Positions 16,645 through 27,300 of a stretch of 64,000 nucleotides of DNA are shown here, piece by piece; positions within the stretch are counted from its first letter, which is position 1, and each line of letters opens with the position of its first letter. The notes beneath the pieces were generated by a model, which was not told where the DNA came from, searched no databases, and saw only the letters and a program-made list of their open reading frames with translations. This stretch comes from a virus. The stretch is from positions 1 through 64,000 of IMG/VR virus record IMGVR_UViG_3300042897_000994, one strand, 5' to 3'. The position numbers were made by a program, and so were the translations under genes.

Positions 16645-18516
16645 ATGAACTTCTTAAATAAAAATAGAATTAAGGCTCTTCAGATTTATCAGGATGCTTT
16701 TAATTATCTTTCGGATATTTACAATCAATCCAGAAATGTGTTTACGCCTGCTTCTCCTTTCGGGCAGCTATTAACAGTGACTGCAAACTTAGGAGAAATG
16801 ATTTTCTTTTATATAGAAGCTGCTATCACTGAATTAAATATTGCTCGTGCAAAAAACGTTGAATCTGTTTATGGTCTAGCAAGACTTACCGGTCACAATG
16901 CAACTAGAGGTATTTCTGCAGAGGGGAAGTTAGGATTGAAATTGAAAACTGATGCAGCAGATAATATCACCGGAAACTACTTGTCAATAGTTAATAAAAC
17001 TCGTCTTTCATGTTCAGTTAATGGATTGGAGTATTTTTTCGAGTTTTACAAAGATGAGTTTATCATTGATAAAACTGATACAACTATACATTACGCAAAA
17101 ATATTTCAAGGAAAGACTGAATTTCAAATTTTTACAGGAAATGGTCAGCCTCTACAAAGCTACTCAGTATCTACCGGTGGAGCGGTAGACAATTACATGG
17201 TAAAAGTTACGGTAAACGGAAGACTTTACAAAGTTACGGAATCTCTCTATGACATGAATCAGAATGAGGAAATGTGTCTTGCAAAAACCGGAATAAGCGG
17301 AGGTCTTGATATTTATTTTGGAAATGGATATTTTGGAGCAATTCCACTAGAAGGAAGTTCTATTCAAATCGAATATGTAAGAACTGCAGGTTCGGCGGGC
17401 AACATTGGTGGTAGTGATGACATAACATTTCAATTCTTAGATGAAGGAAAGGATGAATTTGGAAACCCAGTTGATCTTACTGCTCTTTTAGACGTAATTA
17501 TAGTTTCTCCCCCTTCATTTGGTTCAAACACAGAAAATCCGGACTTTACTAGACTGATTGCACCAAAGGCGAGTAAATCTTTTGTTCTTGCTAATCCTGA
17601 TGCTTATGTGTATTTTCTAAAAAAGTACACATATTTTTCGTTCGTAGATGCCTTCAATACCAAAGACGATGAATATATCAATGACGATAATATTATCTAC
17701 TTAAGTTTGCTTCCGGATATCACAAGAAAACTAACTTCAGACGTTGATTATTTTACTTTACCCGAAGAAGAATTTACACTGACGGAAAGCGAAAAGTTGA
17801 TGGTTAATGATATTTTAGACAGAAGTGGTCAAATGTTGATCACGGCTGAGAATAGAATTATAGATATAGCTATCAAGAGATATGCAATTAGTATAGTGTT
17901 ACGTTATTTTGATGATGCAGATAAGAGTGAAATAAGATCTAATATCAGAAAAATCTTAAATGAATATTTCATAAACGTAAAACGCAGAGACAGAATACCA
18001 AGATCTGACGTAATTTCATTGATTGAAGAAGTTTCAGGCGTAGATTCTGTAAATGTATTCTTCATTTCAGAAGAAAATGAAAAAGCAGTTAGAGATGGAT
18101 ATTACATCGTACCTGTTTATGGATATGATCCTATCACACAACAGAGAACTCTTATAGAAAATAAGAAGGTTGTTTTGCAACCCGGAGAAGATCCAGGTCT
18201 CGGTTTAGATGAGTTTGGTGATATTATGATAGGAGATAGAGAACTTTCCATCATTAGAGGGGGTTGGTACGACAGAAATAATAATTATTTTGAAGTCTAT
18301 CCAGATTCTGATAAGATGTCATCTTTAAATGTTTTCTTTAAAGAATCTATCAAATCAGATCTTTACAACAAGATTCAGCAACAGAATATGAATCAAATCA
18401 GAAGAAAGGCTGTAATGAATAATACTACTGAAGTTGGATCTACTCTTCTTAATCAAACTACTCAAACCAAATTAGAAAATCCAATTTCTAATATCAAAAA
18501 CGGAATAACACGATGA
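16645..18516 (+). CDS. 6: gp6-like baseplate wedge protein (baseplate J family)
   Basis: The protein has 623 residues (T4 gp6 has 660). The N-terminus (FTPASPFGQLLTVTANLGEM, then IFFYIEAAITELNIARA) is the classic gp6/gpJ helical start. The middle has the GYFGAIPLEGSSIQIEYVRT strand region and GSAGNIG. The C-terminal domain (ISLIEEVSGVDSVNVFFISE) matches the dimerising part. By family knowledge gp6 forms the ring that holds the baseplate together and changes shape on triggering. The start follows AAAAAAAGAGATAA, without Shine-Dalgarno. It overlaps the next gene by 4 nt. Confidence 0.88.
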   Translation: MNFLNKNRIKALQIYQDAFNYLSDIYNQSRNVFTPASPFGQLLTVTANLGEMIFFYIEAAITELNIARAKNVESVYGLARLTGHNATRGISAEGKLGLKLKTDAADNITGNYLSIVNKTRLSCSVNGLEYFFEFYKDEFIIDKTDTTIHYAKIFQGKTEFQIFTGNGQPLQSYSVSTGGAVDNYMVKVTVNGRLYKVTESLYDMNQNEEMCLAKTGISGGLDIYFGNGYFGAIPLEGSSIQIEYVRTAGSAGNIGGSDDITFQFLDEGKDEFGNPVDLTALLDVIIVSPPSFGSNTENPDFTRLIAPKASKSFVLANPDAYVYFLKKYTYFSFVDAFNTKDDEYINDDNIIYLSLLPDITRKLTSDVDYFTLPEEEFTLTESEKLMVNDILDRSGQMLITAENRIIDIAIKRYAISIVLRYFDDADKSEIRSNIRKILNEYFINVKRRDRIPRSDVISLIEEVSGVDSVNVFFISEENEKAVRDGYYIVPVYGYDPITQQRTLIENKKVVLQPGEDPGLGLDEFGDIMIGDRELSIIRGGWYDRNNNYFEVYPDSDKMSSLNVFFKESIKSDLYNKIQQQNMNQIRRKAVMNNTTEVGSTLLNQTTQTKLENPISNIKNGITR

Positions 18517-18782
18517 ACATTATAGATACTGAAGATCATAACAGAGGAATTAGTGTTTATGATGCTACATGGGAAAGTGGGAATCAGTTGAAAAACACGG
18601 GGTACGATTATAGCAAAACTTTATATTCAAAGAATGCTTCTACATATCTCTTTAGAAATCCTAGAGTAGCTAGATATATTTCTTATCTAAACGATATCAT
18701 TTTTGAATATGTCGAGACCGTTAAGAAGATAAGAGTTTATTACAACTACACGGTTAAAAAAGATTATAGAAAAATTAACTAA
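18513..18782 (+). CDS. Small protein between gp6 and gp7, 89 aa
   Basis: The protein is not recognised. It is tyrosine-rich and basic at the C-terminus (YYNYTVKKDYRKIN). It is tightly coupled to gp6 (ATGA overlap) and to the gp7-like gene (TAATG), so a small wedge-associated role is plausible. Confidence 0.65.
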   Translation: MNIIDTEDHNRGISVYDATWESGNQLKNTGYDYSKTLYSKNASTYLFRNPRVARYISYLNDIIFEYVETVKKIRVYYNYTVKKDYRKIN

Positions 18783-21595
18783 TGAGATATCAACATTTAG
18801 CATTTTTTAATAAAAATGGAAATGTTCAAGACTTTTCCTATGACTCCGCGACTCAGATATGGAGCGGGATAGTCTTTATCCCTAAGGTTTCTGTTGATCT
18901 TTTTGAAGTTGCTCAGATTTATATTCTAGAGCAAATGTTTAATCAAAATAATCAGTTAGTTTATGGGTTTCCGCACGATTTGGATTCTGCAAATTCTGCA
19001 ACTGAAGGTTGGATTTTAGAATGGGAAAAGGAGACGCCGACTGATATCTTCTTATTCTCATACGATATCGAGCAAGAGAAACCACTTTTACAGAAGGTTG
19101 ATTATGCTACGGTTTCTCTAGACTACGATCCTAATCAAACTATTGATTCTAGTGGATATCTGCATACTGATCTAGTTACAAATAGTGCATTACAAATAAA
19201 TGTTGCCCTTTCGTCTTCTACTGAAAATATCTTTGTTAGAAAGCTTCTAATTAAAGATAGAAGCCAGGATTATACAGTAGCTGAAATTTTGTTCTATGGA
19301 GAAACTGAAGGTGAAGATGAAAGATTAAAAGTAATGACTGAGAATATGGGATATCCTATATTTCCCGGCGATACTGCAATTTTTAGAAATACTGATATAA
19401 ACGAAAGAGCTGTAGACTTTATAGAAATAAACAGAAAAAGAAAAGAGATTATGCTCGAAGGGCATAATATCTTTCCGTATACAGGATCTTATAAAGCTCT
19501 AATAAATGCTATCAAATTCTATGGATATGAAAATATCTACATGAAAGAATACTGGCAGGATCTAGATCCAAATTCTAGAATGTTTGGAAAATACATACAG
19601 ACAAATCCTATTCAGCTTCTACAGCCTACAGCTAAATTTAACGATCCTAATATCAAAGTTCCGAGTAAGTCTTTAAGAAAGACTGGTAAGTTTGGTCTTT
19701 TTTATTCTATAAACGAAATTGTTCCTGATCAATATGATGATTATGGATTGCCTGTAACTGCTGAAGAATTCTCTTATACTTTAGAAGAAGCTCTTATTAA
19801 GCTATACGGTCTAAAGATTAAATTACAGAAATACTATCTTCCTCTAAATGCTAAGATTGTAGACATTACGGGAGAAGCTGATTATTTTTCTAAAAATTCT
19901 ATAACTACTCAAATAGAAAAGAATGAAACATTTTCTATTCTTGCGGGGTTTGATACCGACTTCGAAATTCTTCCTCATACTGTAGTATTTTTAGAAGATT
20001 TGAGAACTATAGAAGATTTAGAGTTTCCTAAATATACTCCGTACGACATACCTCAAAACATTCTGGTAGGGCCTCTTGGGGACCCCGTGTTGATAGGGTC
20101 TTCCGAGGTAGGAGGTCCATATTTCATCGGAGCTTCAAGCTTTCTAAGCATACAAGATAAGAATAGTCCGCTTGGACCACCCGTTGACGGAAAGGATTTT
20201 ACTCTTGGAGAGCTTTCTGATATCTTCTTAGCATATTTTTCTAGATATGCGCCGGGTATTTCAACTATTGCACAGTTAGGTGACAATGAAAATGTTCCAG
20301 TCGGAGCTCCAATCGTTCTTAAAAATACAAGCTTTTCTGATACAACTTGGAATAGTGTAGACTCTAATTGGAATCAGCTTGATACTATTTCAGGATCTAT
20401 CATATTTAGTTGGATTTATTTGCAGTATAGAAATTCGGCTGAAATAGAATGGACAATTAGTAAAGATGCCGACAGTGTGTCTCCAGCTTATTATAATGTG
20501 ATTAGAGGTCCCATTGAAGAATATGATCAAACTGCCGTGGTTCTGCCTTATGTTGGTGAATACTATGTAGAAATGAGAATTTACGACTTCTATAACAATA
20601 TCTCATCAAGCGTAGAAACTACTGCAGTTACAGTTCGTCCAAAGAATGTTGATTTTTGCGGATATTACGCAGAAAGAAAAAAGAGTTATACGTGGTCTAG
20701 TGAGGGATCTTATTCTTTAGAGGACTATGCTTCGAATTGGTCTCTTCCTTTATCTCCTAACTCAGGAGTTAGTGAATATTTGATGTCCTTTGACTCCTTA
20801 GACAGAGCTAATTATGCTACAAATAATTTTCAAGATACTATAAATTCAGAAGTTTTAACATATCAAGATAGTGGAGAGCAAAGCTTTTCGGGTCCTTATT
20901 TTTGGGACTATATGACCAAAGGTAACTGGGAAAAAACTTCTCATTTATGGTGGGATAGTACAGAAGTTACTGGGGATACTCCAGCATTTTTTGAAATTTT
21001 AGAAATTCCTGCATCTCCTTTTGTTTTAACTATAGAAAATACAAAGGGGTTTTTTGATCTTTTTATTGAGACTGAGGTGCAAAATCTTACAGATTTTGTT
21101 GACTTTATGAATAGTGCAACAGCAGATCCTTTTTCGAGATACATCTATAATCTGGTTACAAGTGAAGATAGATCTATTCAATATGTTCAAGCTGTTGCAA
21201 AATACAACTCATCTTCTTATGGAGATTTTATTTCGGTTAGTGGCTATCAAGTAAATGCTGTTTCGAATGAAGTTTTAATCGGAAGAACAGGTCAGTCGAA
21301 TATTACAAATCCAACTTGGAACTCTGCGAATCCTATTTATAATGCAGAAACCTTGCAGCTGTTGACTTATGTAACTTTTAGCTACAATAACTGTGAAATA
21401 ATGGGAAAAGTAGATGAAAAGTCTGCTTGGATTCTAAAAAATAATAGCAATCCAAATTTTAGTGATATATATTTAAACAGCAAATATTTTACGTATATGT
21501 TCGACACACCAGGTAATTATACCCTGCAATTGAACATAGAAGACAACAACCAAAACAAATACACAAGAGAAAAAAACATTCTCATAATAAAATAA
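18782..21595 (+). CDS. 7: gp7/gpI-like baseplate wedge protein
   Basis: The protein has 937 residues (T4 gp7: 1032). Residues ~228-258 (GHNIFPYTGSYKALINAIKF, then YGYENIYMKEYW) match the gpI-like motif of gp7 proteins. Gene order 25-6-(small)-7 agrees with a wedge operon. Two Ig/PKD-like beta domains appear near residues ~575-620 and at the very C-terminus (DTPGNYTLQLNIEDNNQNKY). T4 gp7 has no such PKD ends as far as I recall, so these may be Bacteroidota-phage decorations that touch fibres or the host surface. The name rests on one motif plus synteny. Confidence 0.7.
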   Translation: MRYQHLAFFNKNGNVQDFSYDSATQIWSGIVFIPKVSVDLFEVAQIYILEQMFNQNNQLVYGFPHDLDSANSATEGWILEWEKETPTDIFLFSYDIEQEKPLLQKVDYATVSLDYDPNQTIDSSGYLHTDLVTNSALQINVALSSSTENIFVRKLLIKDRSQDYTVAEILFYGETEGEDERLKVMTENMGYPIFPGDTAIFRNTDINERAVDFIEINRKRKEIMLEGHNIFPYTGSYKALINAIKFYGYENIYMKEYWQDLDPNSRMFGKYIQTNPIQLLQPTAKFNDPNIKVPSKSLRKTGKFGLFYSINEIVPDQYDDYGLPVTAEEFSYTLEEALIKLYGLKIKLQKYYLPLNAKIVDITGEADYFSKNSITTQIEKNETFSILAGFDTDFEILPHTVVFLEDLRTIEDLEFPKYTPYDIPQNILVGPLGDPVLIGSSEVGGPYFIGASSFLSIQDKNSPLGPPVDGKDFTLGELSDIFLAYFSRYAPGISTIAQLGDNENVPVGAPIVLKNTSFSDTTWNSVDSNWNQLDTISGSIIFSWIYLQYRNSAEIEWTISKDADSVSPAYYNVIRGPIEEYDQTAVVLPYVGEYYVEMRIYDFYNNISSSVETTAVTVRPKNVDFCGYYAERKKSYTWSSEGSYSLEDYASNWSLPLSPNSGVSEYLMSFDSLDRANYATNNFQDTINSEVLTYQDSGEQSFSGPYFWDYMTKGNWEKTSHLWWDSTEVTGDTPAFFEILEIPASPFVLTIENTKGFFDLFIETEVQNLTDFVDFMNSATADPFSRYIYNLVTSEDRSIQYVQAVAKYNSSSYGDFISVSGYQVNAVSNEVLIGRTGQSNITNPTWNSANPIYNAETLQLLTYVTFSYNNCEIMGKVDEKSAWILKNNSNPNFSDIYLNSKYFTYMFDTPGNYTLQLNIEDNNQNKYTREKNILIIK

Positions 21596-21601
21596 AAAAC
21601 A

Positions 21602-22246
21602 ATGGCTATTAGCGTAACTGAAATCCTCGGAACAGACTCTCTAGCAGGGTCTAGAATTGTTATTAATGACAATTTTAATATTCTTGCTGAAGAGATTAAT
21701 TTGATGGAAGTATATTTTAATCCTACTGCTGGAACATTAGCAGGATTAAATAGCACTACCACGAACACCCTTAAAGTTGGACTGTCAACTGTCAAGCTTG
21801 AAATTACTTCAAGCGCATTCAACATTATCAGCGATGTGAGCCTGATAGGTAATCTAAATCTAGAAGGTAATCTTCTTAGAAATAATATAGATCCTGACAT
21901 TTACAGCGATACTACACTGGCACCTAGCTATACAGCAAACATTGGAAGTACCACGGCGGTTCCAGAATATTTGTTATTTAAAGTTCATAATTCTCTTTCG
22001 AGTGCAGTTACTCTCAGTCTTTTTGCTGGAGAAATAGGTCAAGAGATTATCTTCCAATACGATAATAGCAACACAGGAGATGTTAACATTATTGAAGGTA
22101 CCGGTTCTACTTTTTCTCTAGAAGGAAATGCTTCTACTATTACTTTGAATGGATTAGGTCAAACTGTGCATCTATTCTCAACAACTGATTCTTCAGGTAA
22201 CCCTCTTTGGATTATTATCGGAGGAGCGGGATATACTCTTTCGTAA
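21602..22246 (+). CDS. Baseplate/fibre attachment protein with shared N-terminal anchor, 214 aa
   Basis: The N-terminus (MAISVTEILGTDSLAGS followed by INDNFNILAEEIN) is clearly similar to that of the fibre gene at 32768 (MAIVIKEILASDTISQAS, INFNFDQFLIN). I read this as a common docking module. The rest is beta-rich and Ser/Thr/Asn-rich, with repeats like VSLIGNLNLEGNLL, as in fibre shafts. It sits between the gp7-like gene and large structural genes. It is probably a short fibre or a fibre-adaptor. Confidence 0.55.
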   Translation: MAISVTEILGTDSLAGSRIVINDNFNILAEEINLMEVYFNPTAGTLAGLNSTTTNTLKVGLSTVKLEITSSAFNIISDVSLIGNLNLEGNLLRNNIDPDIYSDTTLAPSYTANIGSTTAVPEYLLFKVHNSLSSAVTLSLFAGEIGQEIIFQYDNSNTGDVNIIEGTGSTFSLEGNASTITLNGLGQTVHLFSTTDSSGNPLWIIIGGAGYTLS

Positions 22247-22249
22247 AAT

Positions 22250-24352
22250 ATGGCAACAACACCAGTAATAAGAACACCGCAGGCGCAGGGAGGTACTTTT
22301 TATACCTTTACTTCTGCGTCTAGAGATTTATCGAAAACACTTACGAATGATAATTTAAAGTTCGTGTTTTCTAAATATGTTCTCTTGAATCTTCCTGATT
22401 TTAATAGTTTAGATTTTTCTACCTTTGGTAGCTATAATAACTATATGCAATTCGATACAGTCGATGGTTCTATTTTTGCTGGAGGTTTATCGCCCGATAG
22501 AAACATAGACTGGGCACAAGGGCTTCAGAATTATGCATTGAATATAGAAAGTTTAATTCTAGACGATGCAAGTTATGATTCTACTCAAAAAAGAAGCGTA
22601 GCAGAAAGAGTATTTTTCAAATGGTTGAAGGAGACTGGAGCTATTAGATTTAGAGATGCTAATACTACTTCGGAGGCTAGTCCTGCTCTTACTACACCTA
22701 GATTTGTAGAAGAAGATGAAAAGTTGACAGGATCTGTTCAATATCAGAAAGTCGTACAGTACATAGGAGACATCGACGTTATTAACAACGTAGATAAAGC
22801 AGGAGACAGTTATACTGAAGTTTACCTTTATGTCCCTACTCAAGTTGGAAAAACTCCGGTTGTTCTTTTTTCTGCATTAGAAGATACGAACTATGAGCCT
22901 TCTATGATTATTCAAGGAAATGGAGAATTTGATCTAGGGAGAAACGTTTCCTCAGTTCACCCGGAAGGTTTGACTTTCAGGGCATTTTATGACGTTGATG
23001 GTCAAGTAGATTATACAGATGCAGACGCAGATTGGATGGATAATCCCTACCCACAAGCTGTAACTAATGCATATTTTACAGAACCTTCGACTTTTGCCGA
23101 TTCTTCAAATGCCGATATTCAAAAATACCCAGCAGATTATGATAATCCTTCTGGATTCAATGGCGTTGCATACAGAAGATCAAAACTGGATGGGATTAGT
23201 GTAGACTTCAATCCTAACGATTATGCAACAATAGTAAATGACTCTACAGTTTCTACTATTGCACAATATAATGGTTCTGATTATTCTTCAAACTTTGAAT
23301 TTAATGCAGTTCTAGTATATTATGATTTATATGATGTAAATGATCAAGAAAATGGAGCTACTAATTTATACGGAATCTTGTTACTGGATAATATCACTCC
23401 GACTTTAGAAGGTGGATTTATTCAAAGATCACAAAAGTTCAAGCCTAACAAGGTAACTGGTGAAAATGGAAACTCTTATGGGTTCAAACTGAACCTTAGA
23501 TTTGATGCATCTTTAAACACCCAGGGTGTTAGTAGCATCGTAAATGAATATAATAACTTTTCAACAGGTCAGTTTACAGAAGCAGTTGCTCTGTTACAAC
23601 AGTCTGTTAAGTTTTTTGAGAGACAACAAGTTAAATTTATAGATCTAGAATCTAAAATCAATACTTCTTATTCTGCTGCAACTGACAATACTGCAAGAAT
23701 TTTATCTTTGCAAGCCGAAGTAGATGCACTAGAAACTGCTCTTCAGAATGCAAGATTAGCATTCTCTTCGAGCACAGCTCTTTTAGATATGATTGCTGCG
23801 AATTCTAAAGCAATATCAGATATTGTTGCTGGTAAGATTAATATAAACTTACAGTATAACACTGATGTTTTAAGTGAAGGCCCTGGAATTGTTCTTGATA
23901 AATCGGTTCCGAATAAGATCAAAATTACGCAAAAGACTCAAGCTTATGTGATTGACGAATCTTTTGATAAAAACTCAAACCCAATAACACCTTCTTCGCC
24001 TTTAAGTCTAAATATAACTTCACCTGAAGTTTATTTCAGACTAACTGATTTTACGAATATGTGCAGAATCTACACCACAGATACCGCACTCGGAGATTTA
24101 CAAATTTATATCAATGATTCTTCTGCACTTTTTAAGAAGTATCAAACAGTTAAAGTAGTTTTCCCTACCACATTATCAATAGGATCTAGAAATATTGTGA
24201 TTTACACAGATGCACTTAACAGAAAAGGTACTGGAGTCTATGGTGTGCAAGTTGGAACTATTTCTAACCAAGATATTAGCAACAAACCTATTTTTGAGAT
24301 TATATGCTCCGATCCTGACGCATATACTTTTGAAATAGATATACTAAGATAA
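22250..24352 (+). CDS. Large baseplate/tail structural protein, 700 aa
   Basis: The protein starts 3 nt after the previous stop. Residues 1-440 are beta-rich. Residues ~445-515 form a coiled coil (IDLESKINTSYSAATDNTAR, ILSLQAEVDALETALQNAR) and the C-terminal ~180 residues are beta again. This head-coil-head form suits a trimeric or dimeric fibre-like baseplate part (in T4 the analogous slot is gp8-gp12). No homologue can be named. Confidence 0.55.
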   Translation: MATTPVIRTPQAQGGTFYTFTSASRDLSKTLTNDNLKFVFSKYVLLNLPDFNSLDFSTFGSYNNYMQFDTVDGSIFAGGLSPDRNIDWAQGLQNYALNIESLILDDASYDSTQKRSVAERVFFKWLKETGAIRFRDANTTSEASPALTTPRFVEEDEKLTGSVQYQKVVQYIGDIDVINNVDKAGDSYTEVYLYVPTQVGKTPVVLFSALEDTNYEPSMIIQGNGEFDLGRNVSSVHPEGLTFRAFYDVDGQVDYTDADADWMDNPYPQAVTNAYFTEPSTFADSSNADIQKYPADYDNPSGFNGVAYRRSKLDGISVDFNPNDYATIVNDSTVSTIAQYNGSDYSSNFEFNAVLVYYDLYDVNDQENGATNLYGILLLDNITPTLEGGFIQRSQKFKPNKVTGENGNSYGFKLNLRFDASLNTQGVSSIVNEYNNFSTGQFTEAVALLQQSVKFFERQQVKFIDLESKINTSYSAATDNTARILSLQAEVDALETALQNARLAFSSSTALLDMIAANSKAISDIVAGKININLQYNTDVLSEGPGIVLDKSVPNKIKITQKTQAYVIDESFDKNSNPITPSSPLSLNITSPEVYFRLTDFTNMCRIYTTDTALGDLQIYINDSSALFKKYQTVKVVFPTTLSIGSRNIVIYTDALNRKGTGVYGVQVGTISNQDISNKPIFEIICSDPDAYTFEIDILR

Positions 24353-24360
24353 ATATACAT

Positions 24361-27300
24361 ATGTCTGAGAATTCAATATCAACCCTACTACCACAGCTGT
24401 TAAGACTTTATCAGAACTCTATCAGTTCCTATGAAGCGATGACGGGTGCAGTTACGGGAAATGAGGAGACCGTTAATATTGACGTAATAGAAAATGACAA
24501 CACTATTACAAAACTACCAGTTCCTACATTTGGGTATCTGAAGAATGAAATTCAAAGACTGGAGAGAAATATAGCAACTCTTACTAACTACGATTCTGCA
24601 TCGAATAGCAGTATTCTGCTACCTGATGGGTCTGTTAGAAGTATTATTCTTCAAAAACTTGAAGCAGAAGCTTCAGATTTGACAAGCATCAATAGTGTTA
24701 CAAATTTTTCTGTCAAGCAGAATTATTTCTTTGATGATTTTATGACGCCTCTTTTATATGTGAGCTTTGATTTAACGAATCAAATTTCTCCAAATACAGA
24801 AGAAGCCGTCCTGAGTATCTTCTATATGACTATTGATTCTCAAGATAAATTGAACTATTTTAATTCCGAATTAAAGGGTTCGAGCATTTTGGAATATGAT
24901 TCGTTTAAGTCTGCTTTAGATGATAGAGGAATTTCATATTTAGAAGAAACTGAAGTCAAAGCAATATCGCCAAGAAATAATAGATATTACGGAACTTTTG
25001 ATGTAAATGATATATCTTCTTCTACTGTTACACAGCTTATAAATGGCGTAAACACTACGGTAGTCTTAAAGACTTATCGCTTGAATAAGTTGACTTATTC
25101 TGATTCCGATTCTCCTTTCACAGACACTCAAAGTATTAAGATTGGTGATAGCTTGGTGATTAATCAAGATCCTATTAGTACAAGATATGAAGTGGTAAGT
25201 GTGGATTCAGGGACGAATTCTGTGACATTAAAGTTACTAGAAGGTAATTCTCCTATTACTATTGGTTCTGAGATTTTTAAAATTTACAAGAGTCCAGAAA
25301 GTACAGTTTCTTTAGACTTGAATGTAGGATACGGAGAATACTTAGCAGTATTCATTAAACCTGTAGATCCTAATTCAAGAATACCAGCGATTAACTGGTC
25401 TCCAGGTTCGGCTTTCTTTACGAACGATTTGACGATTACTCTTTCGAGTGGAGAAGTAAAACCTCTTTATAATTATTACAGAGAATTTGTTACAGATTTT
25501 GGTGCTTATATTTTAGGTCTAGCTGTTGATAAAATTCCTACATCATCTCAAGCAATCACTCCTGATTCTCCCGTTCTGAATTCTTCAGATTTTAAAGTAG
25601 TTCAAATTAATCAACAAATCACTAACAAGAGAGAAGTTGCAGAGATTGAAGACTTGAATAAACAGAAGAATACCCTATCATCTGAGATTAAAGAGCTTGA
25701 CAATGCAATTGCGGCAAAGAGAAGCGAAATAGCAAATAAAAATTATAAGAATTCGGTTGAAAGAGATGCTGATAAAAATCAGCTAGATGGTCTTGTAACT
25801 CAAAGATCTACAAAAGCGGATTTATATTCATCTATTGTTAAGAGCATAGATGCCAAAGCCACAGATGCAGGTTTAACTGCAGCAGATCCAAAATATCGGG
25901 TTAGAGGATTCTTTCCTCTTCCTTCACCTAAAGTTTCTAATGAAACTGGGGCTCAACAGATTGTACAGTTTCTTATTGAATATAAATATCTGAATACTGA
26001 TGGCTCTGCTAATCCAGTAGATACTTTCAATTTTCAAGATGGAAATTCAGAAGCAAGCGGCGCTTTTTCAAACTGGGTAGAAGTTTACGGTCCAGTAAGA
26101 CCTAGAGTTTACAATGCGAGTTCTCAGAAATATCAATGGGCAACTATTCTTACACAAGATTCAGATACTATCAATATTAATCAGGTTGATATTCCTATTA
26201 CTAAAGGAGAACAAGTTGAAATTAGAGTACGAAGCGTTTCGGAAGCAGGTTGGCCTTCAAATCCAGCTCTTTCCGATTATTCTGAATCAGTTATTATTTC
26301 ATTCCCAACTGAAATCAATACTGACAATACTCTGAATGACATTATCAAACAGAATCAAGAGTCTTTAGCTGCTGTAAAACTGCAAGAAGCTATTAATTCA
26401 AAAGGAATTGATCAACATTTATCAAGTTCTTTTACAGCTAACGAGAAGTATTTTGCACACGATGCTACTGTTATTTCTTCAGGATTCGTATCTGGTAATC
26501 AAACTCCAATAGATCTTTTCACGAAGCTGAATCAGTTACAAAATGAAATTACTAGTCTTCAACAAGTAATAGCTGGAATCGGTGGAGAACTTGCAGTTTC
26601 TATTATCGATGATCAGGGGGTTGAAACTGCATTGGTTAAAGATCAACTAAATACGTTCTTTGCCGGATATTACGCAGATGCAGTAAACGGACTAAGTATC
26701 AAGAAAGGTGCTATAGTTACTAAAACTTACTTCATTAATATCAAGAATACCAATCAAAATCCATTAGAACTTATTTCTAAGATCTTTGGTAGCTCTGACA
26801 GAAAAGTTAGAGAATCAGAAGATCCTTCTGCTTCTTCATCTTCTAGCACGATTCTTCCTGCGATTTATGAGTATTTAGACAATTTTAATACTTATGTAAG
26901 TTCAGATTCTACATATAATACTCTGTATAAATATGACTTGGTTCCTCTATTGTTAACAAGTCCTGATGTAACTTCATCAGATCCATATACTCAGATAGAA
27001 TCTTTAGCTCCATATCAGTCTTCTCAAGTAAAATCTCAGTTCATTTACTCTAGATATTATGATGTTGCAGGAGAAGAAAAATTCTATCAAAGCGTAGAAC
27101 CAGGAACTACTACTCCAATTTACAATTTAGATGATGCAGAAAATTTTTACGGAAGACTTTCATATGAAACTTCGTTAGGAGCCAGCTTTATCTTCGGGGG
27201 TTCTTTTGCATACGATGTAGTTACCGGTAAGTTTCTTCCTACCACTTCAACTACTTTTTATAATAACGATGACAATACAATAGAAATTCATACTTCGCAT

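Noticed and set aside
26114-26335. 73-codon plus-strand frame inside the 1278-aa gene
   Set aside because: It is nested in another frame of a long gene with no leader; the same applies to 30333-30662 and 49005-49187.
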